DNA of 64,000 nucleotides from Desmodus rotundus (lineage: Eukaryota; Chordata; Mammalia; Chiroptera; Phyllostomidae), in assembly GCF_022682495.2 (NCBI RefSeq), contig NC_071393.1:101607010-101671009 (forward strand), read 5' to 3'. Below are positions 1 to 10,345 of the stretch, piece after piece. The stretch's first letter is position 1; each line of letters opens with the position of its first letter. Below the pieces are notes generated by a model. The model was given only the letters and a program-made list of their open reading frames with translations, had not been told where the DNA came from and ran no database searches. The translations under genes and the position numbers were made by a program.

Positions 1-678
1 ATTTCGAGACTTATGAATTTTCAAGAAAATGTAAAATTTCATTTTATAAGGTAGCAAGAGAGAAATATTGTCCTTTAATTGCAAAAAGGAGAATTTTGAA
101 TATGAACTGTGAACGCTGAAGCCAGGACTAGAATTTGTTTACAATCAATTCACTGTTGTGTAAAATTTTTACTTATGTGTCAAACAATTTATTGAAGGCC
201 CTGATGAATAGCAAGTATTTACAAACCAAATAATTTTTAAAGATATTGAAATTAAATCTTTAATAAATGTAGACATGTTTAGATATGTTACTATTCTTTG
301 CAATTCTATGAGAATAAGGGAAGGGAGATGAAAGGGTCATTCATTTTTTTTTGAGATAATATATTCCATAGAATGTATAGAGTATTTCTTTCTCAACTAT
401 AAGTGAAAAGATAGTGCCCCGCCCCAGCGCAATGGACTCTTTCAACAAAAAATAAATACAACTGTGCTCTTGTTCATGATTAATATGTTGTAGTATAAGA
501 ATATGCAAACATGAATTAGTATGTCAGTACTTTCCTTGAAAGCACTAAACCATCTTCTTCACTCAAATGGTTAGTTAAAATTATGCGAGGAAAAACTTGA
601 CAATTCAGAGGGAAGTGGCGTAGGTAGATATTTTAGGTGTAGCTGGTTCCCTAGTGGCTTCACATTATGGTCTTCTTT
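1..678. other. Unique AT-rich DNA, no gene seen
   Basis: AT-rich sequence with no recognisable exon, RNA gene or repeat. The only local feature is a short GC-box-like stretch (GCCCCGCCCC, about 416-425) in otherwise CpG-poor DNA. Confidence 0.6.
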
Positions 679-689
679 AAAGCTGAGAA

Positions 690-923
690 GCCCTGGCTGG
701 TGTGGCTCAGTGGATTGAGCACAGGCCTGCAAACCAAAGGGTGGCCGGTTTGATTCCCAGTCATGGCACATGCCTGGGTTGCAGACAAAGTCCCCAGTAT
801 AGGGCGTGTGAGAGGCAACCACACACTGATGTTCCTTGCCCTCTCTTTCTCCTTCCCTTCCCTCTCTCTAAAAATAAAAATATAAAATAGAATTAAATTT
901 AAAAAAATTTTTTAAATGTTAAA
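690..923 (+). mobile_element. VES-type tRNA-derived SINE (bat)
   Basis: A full-length short interspersed element of the type I recognise as bat VES. The head has an exact pol III A box (TGGCTCAGTGG, 703-713) and a B box with one C-to-T change at its CpG (GGTTTGATTCC, 747-757). A CT-rich segment and an A/T-rich tail follow. It is flanked by a perfect 11-bp target-site duplication, AAAGCTGAGAA (679-689 and 924-934), starting at a TTAAAG site as expected for LINE-1-mediated insertion. VES SINEs are non-coding and move using LINE-1 enzymes; the reading frames here are incidental. Confidence 0.93.
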
Positions 924-934
924 AAAGCTGAGAA

Positions 935-1804
935 AATGTACAAAGGTCTGTTATTCGATATACTGTAACCTGCATTCATTCTGATGAGTCATTAGATTTC
1001 ATGATTAATTTTAAGAAGTCGTCCAACCTCTTTTTCTATTGGAGCTCTGACTACACTACTCACACGTTACCTATAGAATTAATAGTCAGTTCCTACTGAT
1101 GACAACTTTAAGCAACTTGGATTACTGTTCAATAAGTGTACCGAGGACAGTTCTTTTCTCTGTAGCTCAAAGCTATGCCTACCTTATACATTTCGTAGAA
1201 GTTGGGTACCTTATTTTAATAACCATATAAACTGTGCTTCACGAGTTTATTAATGACTGTGTTGTGTGGGAAAGACTCAAACCCTTCCTGACATCACGAT
1301 GGATGATACCTTTTAGGCCAGGCCCTGAGTTATTGGAGATCAGTATGATAGGATTTGTTCCTTAAGGAGCCATTCCATTTGCTACCCTGTTTTTTTCTCC
1401 AAGGGGTTTGCAACTGATTGTGCCCCAACATTATTAGTCTTTTGCTGACAGACATTGTAAGAATAAAAAATTAAATGCTTTCAACTTGGATGAGGTGGTT
1501 TCTGGTGCAACTCAGACTGGAACTGGCCTAGAGCTGTGTGGTATTGCTGATGTAGGACTTTATTTCCAATGATGTGCTGGAACCAGCTTACACCAGCTCC
1601 AACAGTGCACAGCTCATTCCAACTACACTTTCAATGTTGTCACCTAGGCAGTCTGGATCAGCCATGTTGGGTGTATTTACACCAAGGAAATTGGCACATG
1701 CTACCAACCCTTCCCTTCACACCCTGCCTGCGCCCTGAGAACCACTTGTTAATACATGTACCAACACACTGGTGCTTCCAAACTAAGAAATGCTAAACTT
1801 GCAG
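935..1804. other. Unique DNA, nothing recognised
   Basis: No repeat family, exon-like frame or RNA gene recognised. Composition is ordinary and AT-rich. Confidence 0.5.
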
Positions 1805-2040
1805 ATTGAGATTTATTTTTAATTTAAAAGTTTCTTTCGATCACAGTTGACATTCAGTATTATATTAGTTTCAGGTGTACAGCATAATGGTTAGACATTT
1901 TTATAACTTACAAAGTGATCCCCCCAGTAAGTCTAGTACCCACCTGGTACCATACCTAGCTATTGAAATATTGTTGACTATATTCCCTATGCTGTACTTT
2001 ACATCCCTGTGAATATTTTGTAACTGCTACAGTTTTCAGA
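1805..2040 (-). mobile_element. Old LINE-1 3' end (antisense)
   Basis: Reverse complement of an L1M-type 3' untranslated region. Diagnostic pieces are the inverted '...CACCTGAAAC' stretch (about 1868-1880) and the 'ACTATATTCCCTATGCTGTA' stretch (about 1977-1996). Only the 3' UTR survives; there is no ORF. Confidence 0.75.
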
Positions 2041-3405
2041 TCTTAAACAGTATGTACCGAGATTCCATCACAAAAGAAATATCAAATGAGGCTGTTGACA
2101 CTGAGAAATCACAGGGTCAGCCAAACTACCTCCACTCCAGCATTTATCAAACTTACCCTCCTTCATACCTGCAAATAAGCGAGACTTTAAGCCTAGGTTA
2201 CAGTAGCTAAATATGTCTTCCAATATATTTGTAAATGTTTGTTTGACTTAATAGAGACTTCTTGGGACAGGTCTTTTTCCAGTTTGGAGAGAGCCAGCTA
2301 CAGTTACTAAAGTACATTTCCTCAGAGATGCTAGTCTTGCCGGGTACTCAGAGAAGCTGGCCAATCACTGAGAAGGTGCTTTTCTTTCCTCCCCACCTTT
2401 TGTTTGTTTTATTGTTAAGCTAACACTTGTCCTTTGGAAAATTACTTAAAGACACCTTGGGCAGGAAAGAAAAATGTTTCACTTCACTATGTATTGGATC
2501 TCTGTAAAACAAGGTACTGTTTCCTAAGGCTAACTATATAATAGGACTAGAATCCTATAAAAAAGTCATGTCTTTGAAAAAATGTATAGTTTTTATATAG
2601 AAAGATAAGAAAGAGCACCTTTATGGATTCCTATATCTCTTTAAATATGTTTCAGCGGTAGATTTGTAGAATCATTTACAACATGAATACCAGTGCCATC
2701 AAATAAGTTCTTAACAATGATTTAAAATAGAATGAATTATAAATGAAAATATTCCTAAGAATGATAATCTACCTATTGGTGTAATAGGTAATTATTTCAA
2801 GTCAAAATGTTAATTAGTGAAGATCAGTTTCTGGTATTCAGATATGGTTGTTACCAAGATTTTTTAAATGATAACTTTCTTATCAGCATATCCTGCATTG
2901 TATTAAAAATTGATCTCTCAGTGGGCAGAAGCAGTAAGCTTGAGCCCCTGCCTCCTCATTTGTGTTTTCCTTTTCTGGCTGTGTCTAGAAGATTTTTCTC
3001 AGCACTCAGTGCATTTTCCATAACAGGTGTTCTGTCCCTACATAACATATACTTGGAGAAATGACTAGAACAGGTTTGATGTAGAACTCGTTAAGAAATC
3101 AGGAAGGGGGGGATCATGCTTGTGCCTAGGGATAACCTTTTGTTCTAGCTGGGAGACTAAAACAAAGCAGGCAAATCAATTAATTTTTTAAAAATATTGT
3201 TCCCCTTTGGAGTTGGGAGACAGTTTTCTTTTTTCATTGATCTGTGGAAAACTTCCATCATTTGAATGACCTTAAATTTAGCCACAGTAACCACTGCCAG
3301 CATCTCCCTAATTCAGCCTCATCTCTGATGCAAGGGATACTTAGCAGTTGAGAGCATGGTGAACACCTCTTGCTGTAGGCATTCAGCTAATACTGCCGGA
3401 TACCC
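2041..3405. other. Unique DNA, nothing recognised
   Basis: About 1.4 kb with no repeat or exon that I can name. It is AT-rich around 2580-2780. Open frames here are short and lack family resemblance. Confidence 0.5.
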
Positions 3406-3407
3406 TT

Positions 3408-3552
3408 TGGTAGGCACTACATATGTGCCAGGCAGTGTGGAGAGCCTTGCTATGTCATCCCGTGAGGTTGGCAATATTGTCATCCTTATTTTTCAGATGT
3501 TGAAGTGAAGGGCTTGGGAGTTTAACTAACTTGCCCTAGGTCTCACAGTGAG
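3408..3552 (-). repeat. MIR SINE fragment (antisense)
   Basis: Diverged MIR in reverse: a 'TGTGCCAGGCAGTGTGGAGAG' type segment, then a 'TTTTTCAGATGTTGAAGTGA' segment and 'CTTGCCCTAGGTCTCACAGTGAG', in the order expected for the antisense MIR core. Confidence 0.75.
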
Positions 3553-3574
3553 CACCTGAGGTGCCTAAACTCAT

Positions 3575-3675
3575 TTGCAAAGGGACCTAACCCATCCCAC
3601 AGGGTTGTTCTCAGGAGTGAAAGAATTAGCAGATGGAAACTGCCTAGAACAGTGCCCGAAGCAAAAGTAGGCACT
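3575..3675 (+). repeat. MIR SINE fragment (sense)
   Basis: Second MIR in the opposite orientation to its neighbour: 'CACAGGGTTGTTCTCAGGAGTGA' followed by 'TAGAACAGTGCCCGAAGCA' and 'GTAGGCACTGGGTAA', matching the 3' half of MIR. A short (ATC)n run follows at 3697-3720. Confidence 0.65.
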
Positions 3676-3696
3676 GGGTAAGGCTCAGCTGGCTCC

Positions 3697-3720
3697 ATCA
3701 TCATCATCACCATCATCACT
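3697..3720 (+). repeat. (CAT/ATC)n simple repeat
   Basis: Short trinucleotide run, seven to eight units with one interruption. It produces a Met run in a minus-strand frame, which is a composition artefact. Confidence 0.85.
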
Positions 3721-4582
3721 AATCTGATCTCCAAATCAGCGCAAACGGCCCTGCCTAAAATGCCAGGTGAGTAGAACAGTAGTGACATTCTGTCCCCTTC
3801 ACATGGCTGTGGTCTTCCCAGAGGACTCCCAAAGGAGGCAATTGATGACAAGTGGGGCAGCTTCTCTCAGTATAAAGCATGGTGATTTTGACTGTGTTTA
3901 GGTCTGAGCTCTTTTTCTTTAAACTGGAATTAAACCAGGTAGGAAAGAAATCTTAAGGAATATGTATGTGCCAAAGCTGTGGTGTTTTCTGAGCAAACTT
4001 AGGTAAAACTTTTAAATTGAACCTAGAAAAAAATTATTGTTCCATTTCTTTTTCCTTATGTGCAGCCGAAGTTTCTCATCAGATCAATCAGGTGACAAGA
4101 GGAGAAGGAAAGGCTGACCTCTGAGAGCTCATTTGAAGGTGTGATCTCTAGGCAAGGGTTTGGTGCATTTCATCTCCCAGACTTCCTGTTTGAATTTCTA
4201 GAATAGCAGCTCTTGAACTCAAGCAGCGCAATCACAGGCTAGTCTTCCCTCACCAGCACTCCGCACAGAGAGCCCAAGAAGGCCATTACGAAGCAAGACC
4301 CTCACAGTTAAAAATGCCTTCAGACTGTTCAGTTTGTGTTTATGTTCAGTACACCAGGTGAAGTACATAGCGTTCTTAGATTCGAGACCAGATCCTTTCT
4401 TTCTAGTTTCCTCTACCCAAAGAAAACAGATCTCTCCCCTGAAATTTATAGGACATTAATGCTTTCTAATGCATTATATAAGAGAAAAAAGGGGAATCTT
4501 CTGATTTTGAAAGCGTTCAAGTATACTATACTCACTTCTGATATGCCAGTTGAGCAGAGGAGAACAGTTTTTGGGGGGAGAA
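3721..4582. other. Unique DNA, nothing recognised
   Basis: No repeat or exon recognised. It ends at the 5' target-site duplication of the nested VES SINE/L1 pair. Confidence 0.5.
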
Positions 4583-4614
4583 GCAATTCATCTTCTTTTT
4601 AAAAATATCCTCAT

Positions 4615-5154
4615 TCATCTTCACTAGCCATCAGAGAGATGCAAATTAAAACCACAATGAGGTACCATCTTACACTGGTCAGAGTGGCCAACATAAACAA
4701 ATCAACAAACAAATGTTGGAGAGGATGTGGAGAAAGGGGAACCCTAGTACATTGTTGGTGGGAATGCAGACTGGTGAGGCCCCTGTGGAAAACAGTATGG
4801 AATTTCCTCAGAAAACTAAAAATGGAACTGCCCTTTGACCCAGCAATTCCGCTGCTGGGATTATACCCTAAGAACCCTGAAACACCAATCCAAAAGAACC
4901 TGTGCACCCCAATGTTCAGAGCAGCACAATTTACAATAGCTAAGTGCTGGAAGCAACCTAAGTGCCCATCAGCAAATGAGTGGATCAAAAAACTATGGTA
5001 CATTTACACACTGGAATTCTACATAGCAGAGAGAAAGAAGGAGTTCCTACCCTTTGCGACAGCATGGATGGAACTGGAGAGCATTATGTTAAGTGAAATA
5101 AGCCAGGCGGTGAGGGACAAATACCATATGATCTCACCTTTAACTGGAACATAA
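4615..5154 (+). pseudogene. LINE-1 ORF2 C-terminal fragment
   Basis: 180 codons remain open from the truncation point (Ser-Ser-Ser-Leu-Ala-Ile-Arg-Glu-Met...) to the natural stop at 5152-5154. This is the extreme C-terminal region of the L1 ORF2 protein, after the endonuclease and reverse transcriptase domains. It contains the conserved [18 protein letters not shown] segment (a Cys/His-rich motif thought to bind nucleic acid), then [14 protein letters not shown] and NQPKCP/WIKK-like segments. There is no promoter, ORF1, endonuclease or RT domain, so it cannot function alone. The absence of stops over 180 codons is what marks it as young. Confidence 0.93.
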
Positions 5155-5226
5155 TCAACAAAAGAAAAAAGCAAATAAAATATAACCAGGGACACTGAAG
5201 TTAAGAACAATCTAACAACAGCCAGA

Positions 5227-5360
5227 GGGGAGGGGGGAAGGGACAATGGGGAGAAGGATTTTCAGGAACTACTATAAAGGACACATGGACAAAACCAAGG
5301 GGGAGGGTGGAAGCAGGGGAGGGAGGTGGGTTTGGCTGGGGTGGGGTAGAAGGGTGGGGA
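5227..5360 (+). other. L1 3' UTR polypurine/G-quadruplex tract
   Basis: Two G-rich blocks. At 5227-5251 there are tracts of 4, 6, 3 and 4 G with loops of 1, 2 and 5 nt. At about 5299-5360 there is a longer series of G3-G5 tracts. A G-rich polypurine tract in the 3' UTR is a known conserved feature of mammalian L1 and forms quadruplexes in vitro in several species. Confidence 0.75.
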
Positions 5361-5641
5361 GAAAATGCAGACAACTATAATTGAACAACAATAAAACAAT
5401 TTTTAAAAATCCTCATCCAAAGATATGCTTACTGATTTTAGAGAAAGAGGAAGGGAAGGAGTGGGAGAAGAGACAGACAGACAGACATTCATTGATCGGC
5501 TGCCTCCCACACACACCCCAACAGGGGATAGAACTTGCAACCCAGGCATGCGCCCTGATTGGGAATCAAACCTGCTGCCTCTTGCTGTGTGGGATGATGC
5601 TCCAACCAAATGAGCCACCCGGCCAGGGTGCAATTAATCTT

Positions 5642-6381
5642 TTTAAATGATTTTTATTCATTTGGTTTTTGTGTGTCACTTATAATATATGCAACTTAAG
5701 AATCTTAAGAATAGAATAATGAATATTTCTCTTATAAGAATTTTTCTCTGGAGGAGGAAATATTTCATTGATTTTTTCACATATAAAAGTGTGCCACTCA
5801 TGCACAATCTTTGTGATTTTGACTTCAGAAACGAATTTTCTTGAATGGGAATAGTTTTGTGATAGTGATATGAGGACACAGCTTGTTAGTGGAGGAAAAG
5901 CGTTATTCTTTATATTGATACTGTATTGTTTTTGTTTGAATTTGAAATCATCTAGGGTTTATTTTGTTACATCAGTTGTGATGTTTTGCTGAGAAAGCCA
6001 ATAGTTATGATGTCTCTCTTCCATCTTGCATTCTCGTTATCTAGTTCTTAGAGAAAACAAATTTTTCAAATAACCAGGCAACTAGTGGAGACACCATTCA
6101 GCACCTACCAAGAGAGGTGGGATGTAGGATTATTTGGGGCCTCAAATGTACACATGTGATATTACCTTCAAATGAACTTATATGTGAAGCTGTACTTTGT
6201 GTTCAAGGCATTGGCTTGATAAATGTGAAATCTGCCACAATTTGGGTGATTCTGTCTTGGCAGTGAGGAACTTAAAAATATGGAAGACGCCCAGCCTGTG
6301 CAGACAGGGTTTCGTTGGTCTGCACCCGAGAGCGCAGCGGAGATTCAGGGTGAGGGAAGGCCCTTGGGCCTTGAGAAACAT
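5642..6381. other. Unique DNA, nothing recognised
   Basis: AT-rich sequence without a recognised repeat, exon or RNA gene. Confidence 0.5.
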
Positions 6382-6480
6382 CTGGTGGGTCTCAACCTTG
6401 GCTGCTCATTGGATCATCCGGAGCTTGAAGCATTCCTGGTTCCTGGTCTCAGCCCCTGAGACTCATATTTCACTAGTCTG
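6382..6480 (+). repeat. hAT-Charlie (MER5-type) remnant
   Basis: Starts with 'GTGGGTCTCAACCTTGGCTG' and 'CTCATTGGATCATCCGGAGC', the diverged left end of a MER5-like non-autonomous hAT element (CAGTGGTTCTCAACCTTGG... family). The right end is lost. Confidence 0.65.
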
Positions 6481-6513
6481 TCACACCTTCATAAGAGCTC
6501 TCGTTGACATGTT

Positions 6514-6630
6514 TGCTCCTCAAAGTATGTTCCATGGGTCAGCAGCACCTGCGGCACCTGGGGGCTTGTGACCAGTCAGTCTCAGGCCCCACCCCAGCAC
6601 GACTGCGTCCGAGGGCTGATTTCGGCAAAT
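6514..6630 (-). repeat. MER5A-type hAT remnant (antisense)
   Basis: 'GCTCCTCAAAGTATGTTCC' followed by 'CAGCAGCACC' and 'TCTCAGGCCCCACCCCAGCA' are the antisense right half of MER5A. The other half has decayed. It is opposite in direction to the remnant just upstream, so these are two separate insertions or a rearranged one. Confidence 0.7.
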
Positions 6631-9589
6631 GCTCCAACTGTAAAACAAGCCATGGAGGATTTGCAGTGAGAAACATGGCTGCCACAGGGCAGTGCTTTCT
6701 CTCCCTGCGAGCAGATGCAGAGGAAAAGAAGAATCACAACCAGAAGATTCTTGGTGATCAGAGAAAGGGCAGTTTCCATTCTGGGTGGATGGAAAGGGCT
6801 GAACTGCAGGTTGGGCTGTCCTCTGTCTCCTCTGCTGGACTGTCAGTGCTGCGCGGGCAGCAGCCCGTTCTGCTCACCGCTCTTCTTGCACACGTGTGGC
6901 TTCTGCCAGTTCTTCGCCCACTGACTTGTCTTGCTTGAGGTCCCCATGGGGGGCCAGCTTCTTTTCTTCTGACATCCTGATGGCCTCTGTGCTCTTTAGT
7001 CCCAATTGGTGTCGTTGCTGGTCTGCACACCTACCCCAGGTATGGCTCCTGTGTTTTCGCTCTCAGAGGGCCTTCTTACTTTTCCCGTTTCCAGGTTCTT
7101 GGCAGGACCTCAGTGTACTCCTTGTATACTTGCCAAATTACTTTTAATATTGTAAAGCCCACTTCCCTTTTTTGAAGACCCCCAAGCAAGTGGGAGAGCA
7201 TTTATATTCACAGCTGACTCTAGTTGGTATCAGTGAATTTTGGAGCATGGGTAGGAGGCCCAAATCTGTTGATATAATTGATGACTCTGATGACAACTCT
7301 ATTAAGAAATAGCCTGGATGTTGGTGCAAAAGGAGGATATGTGTAAAGATGATTTTCGAAGTATTGATCCTTGTCCAGTAGCAAAATGATGGATAATTCT
7401 ATTGATGGAGATAGAGAAGCCAAAGTAGGGATGTATTTGGGGGGAAGGGAAAGGGGAAAGTTGAGATTGATTAGGACTAGCTGAATTTCAGGTAAGGGTG
7501 GGCATCAAAGTGGAAATGTAATGAACACAGTTGGGGGTAACAGCATGGGGGGTCCTTGTTATTACCGCTAAACCTCCTTTAGAGTCTCTTGACCTGGAAC
7601 GTTCTTGTTCTTTCCACTACCCCTGAAACGCTGGAAGGAAATGGACTATGGCTGCCCAGGGGGCCTTCTTCTCTCACTTAACAACCAGGAAGAAAATGAG
7701 AAGGTTATTTCATCATCACCAAGTTTTCAAAAGAACTTGCTGTGAGGAGACAGTCTAATGGATGGTATTGACAGGAACTGGTTTGACTTCACTCACTCCT
7801 ATTTCATTTCTTCGTGTCCTCTCCAATCACGCGCTAACTTACATGTCACTGTGTGATGTGGAAGGGAGAGGACATCAAACCTCACCGAATGTGCTGTACT
7901 TCTTTTCCGGAACCACATCCATTGACTCATTAAACAAACCCTCACTGAGCCAGGGAGCCCAAGCATGACCAATCTGAGACCTTTTGGACACCGCCTGCTT
8001 TGACATCGATTTCCATGCTAGAGGGAAGTTTCAAAAACAACCAATTTAACTGAGTGCAAATGATGTGATAACCAAGGTTTGGTAAAAAGCCTACAGTTGA
8101 GACCTAGAAAGTAAATGCCCTCTTCCTCTGAGTCATTTGTGACTTTTAATAGACAGAACTGACAGAACTGCCAAGAAAGCAAAAAGTTTCATTTATATGG
8201 CAATACAGTTATTCTCCATAAGATCCGTTGATGAACACAAGTACTTGGTAATATAAAGGGCAACCTGGGAAAAGAGATTGTTTGGGCGGGGGAGGCAGGG
8301 GAGTGACCATAAATGACTAAAACATGAAGGATATAGCAAAGATATGCAGTGATTTTTTTTTAAGTACCAGAAAAATAAATACAACGTTTCAGGGTGCCTT
8401 CTAAATGTAAGGATTTTGACAGCCAGTCGAAGTTCTTGGATCCCATGTCTGCGGTTGATGGCAATAGGCAGTCTGTTTCTTCTTTAGGATCAATGATGAC
8501 ATAGGCTTGGTTTCCATGCTTTCTCTAAACACTGCGCTACTACAGCAAAAAGCCCAATCATTTCTTTTTTCACACTTAGCATTTCTGGTGGCTGGCTTCC
8601 CTTGTTCCTCCTTCCCACCTCCCTCTCCCCCCCCAAAAAAGGCTAAAGGCTTTCAGGAAATTAGGCAATCCAAAGAAACTGCCGGTGATAGTGTTTTGTT
8701 AATTCTATAAATATTTCTGTAAACTTGACTCCACTGAGACATAATTTCAGCAATTGGAGTAATGGGCTTTCCTGCTGTTGCATACATCCGGCCTGCAAGT
8801 GCTCCAGCCAGCTCAGCAATTACTCCCACGACTCTGCCACCTCACAGCACTGTCGTTAGTCTGCCCCGCTAGGTGTGAGGTTGGGGGGAACGTGGGGTAA
8901 ACATTGCCATTCTGAAACTGGCTGCCCCAAAGTTCAGCAGTGGGAATAGCAAGAAAAGCCTTTCCCTTCCAGAACCTGGAGAAGCTTGATTTGATTTGTT
9001 TGTGAACGCAGGTGGGGCTTGTTTATTGACAAACTGTTATTCTTCTTACACCAGGTGATGTTTACACAAGGAGATGTTAAATCCCTTCCCACCTCTTTAA
9101 AAATCTGTTCTCATAATTGCAAGTCTTCTTGGAGAAAGGGTCCCACAGTTAAGCAGTTGCAAGAAGTACCTAAGGAATAGAACTTTGTAACACAATAATT
9201 TTTAAAAAATTAAATTTCTTAATTGTCCGCTATAGCTTTATTAGTCACGTTCAGCTCATGACTAATGGTCTCTTTCACCTCACTTTTCCTGGTTTCTTCC
9301 CTGCTTCATCCCTCCATGCAATGCCACTGTATATGATCCCACTAAAACTGGACACCTCTTGGACTGCATGCCAAGCGAAGTCTGTGTTTCCACCTAACCA
9401 GGGTTTGGTATCGACTGTGTGTTGTACTGGATAGCAGCTCTACTGTTGGGTGTGGGCGCGTGCATGTGTGCGCGTGCGAGTTCTGAGTTACGTTGTCCTT
9501 TGAGGTCCCAGGAGGTCAGGAAAGGTAGCAGCTCTACGTTAACATTCTATTTTAGCACCTATACAGGATCATTAACACACTAAATGTTA
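6631..9589. other. Long unique stretch, no gene seen
   Basis: About 3 kb with no repeat I can name apart from a possible small L2-like piece near 7919-7965. Small features: a C9/A6 junction around 8627-8640 and an alternating purine-pyrimidine run (GTGTGGGCGCGTGCATGTGT, about 9449-9468). No frame here looks like an exon. Confidence 0.5.
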
Positions 9590-10045
9590 GATGTTAGAGT
9601 TCATCTTTCCATCAGAATTTCACTTTCCCCAGGATACTGTATTTCTTTCATGCTAATCTATATTTTAACAGCCTCTAAATCGTCAATTGAGAGGGTAATT
9701 AGTTCTAATTTAGTGCGAATGCACCGAACATCGAGTAAGAAGCTAATTGACATGGCATGCTACCAACTAAAATTTTATGAACTAAAACTTTCTATCTCCT
9801 GCACAACAGTGAGTGATTTCATTACGGAGGTGCCATTTAGGAAGAAGAGCTGCTTTGCCTATGGGTGTTCTGTACCTTGTGGTGAATACATCGCGGCTTG
9901 CTTGGTGAGGACCTACTGCTTCGATTCTCCAAGGCAGACAGCTAGCTCTTCCTTAAATCTACTTTTGGAAAATCAGTCTAAAAAGCTATATGCATATTGG
10001 GTTAGCGATTTTTGTTTTCAATTGCATTTTTTCTGCTGGATATAA
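9590..10045. promoter_or_regulatory. Candidate AT-rich conserved non-coding block
   Basis: Repeat-free block with several homeodomain-type TAATT/AATTA cores packed together: GGTAATTAGTTCTAATTTA near 9695-9713 and GCTAATTGAC near 9741-9750. A 153-codon open frame spans 9584-10045 on the plus strand but resembles no protein family, and such a length is expected about once in this window by chance. I infer possible enhancer-type constraint only from motif density and absence of repeats; conservation cannot be tested here. Confidence 0.25.
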
Positions 10046-10154
10046 GGAACTCCTGGGGAGGCTGAAGGATATGCAAAGCAGAAGAACATCCATTCCTTAC
10101 ATCCAGCAAATCTAGATTTTCATAGAATTAGCTCTATCACAGAGCAGTACTTCC

Positions 10155-10345
10155 TAGTTTATAAAATGCTTTCATGTCTGTGACTTCATATATGCACAAT
10201 GACTGAGATCAGGGCAGGTAGTATTATACCAATTTTATAGTTGAAACGACTGAAGTTTAGCAAGTTTAAATAAACTCGTCTGTGCTTGTGTGGCAGGTGA
10301 AGTGGTGCAGTCAAGGCAAGGACTTGAACCTTCTGACTCGTGCTC
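10155..10345 (-). repeat. MIR SINE (antisense)
   Basis: Antisense MIR order is visible: 'AAAATGCTTTCATGTCTGTGACTTCA', then 'ACCAATTTTATAGTTGAAACGACTGAAG', then 'GACTTGAACCTTCTGACTC', corresponding to the inverted tail, core and tRNA-related head of MIR. Confidence 0.75.

Larger units (their letters stand above)
4615..5404 (+). mobile_element. 5'-truncated LINE-1, relatively young
   Basis: The last ~540 bp of ORF2 plus a 3' UTR ending in an A-rich tail (AATAAAACAATTTTTAAAAA). It is flanked by a short duplication of the VES tail into which it inserted: AAAAATATCCTCAT (4601-4614) and AAAAATCCTCAT (5405-5416), at a TTTT/AAAA site typical of L1 endonuclease. The intact ORF2 tail argues for a more recent origin than the other L1 fragments here. 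The 3' UTR has the polypurine G-rich tract known for mammalian L1. Confidence 0.92.
4595..5629 (-). mobile_element. VES SINE (antisense), split by an L1
   Basis: A minus-strand VES SINE. Its tRNA-like head is at the right (GGCCAGGG ends at 5628) and its tail is at the left (antisense form TTAAAAATCCTCATCC, about 5403-5418). Its own target-site duplication flanks the whole block: GCAATTCATCTT at 4583-4594 and GCAATTAATCTT at 5630-5641 (11 of 12 match). The T-rich end of the tail (4595-4600) lies on the far side of the L1 at 4615-5404, so the L1 landed inside the SINE tail. The head is moderately diverged. Non-coding. Confidence 0.85.

Noticed and set aside
690..923. tRNA genes at the SINE heads (here, about 5629, 19548 and 46415)
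   Set aside because: A and B boxes are present but belong to VES SINEs; the cloverleaf is not preserved and CT/A-rich tails follow.
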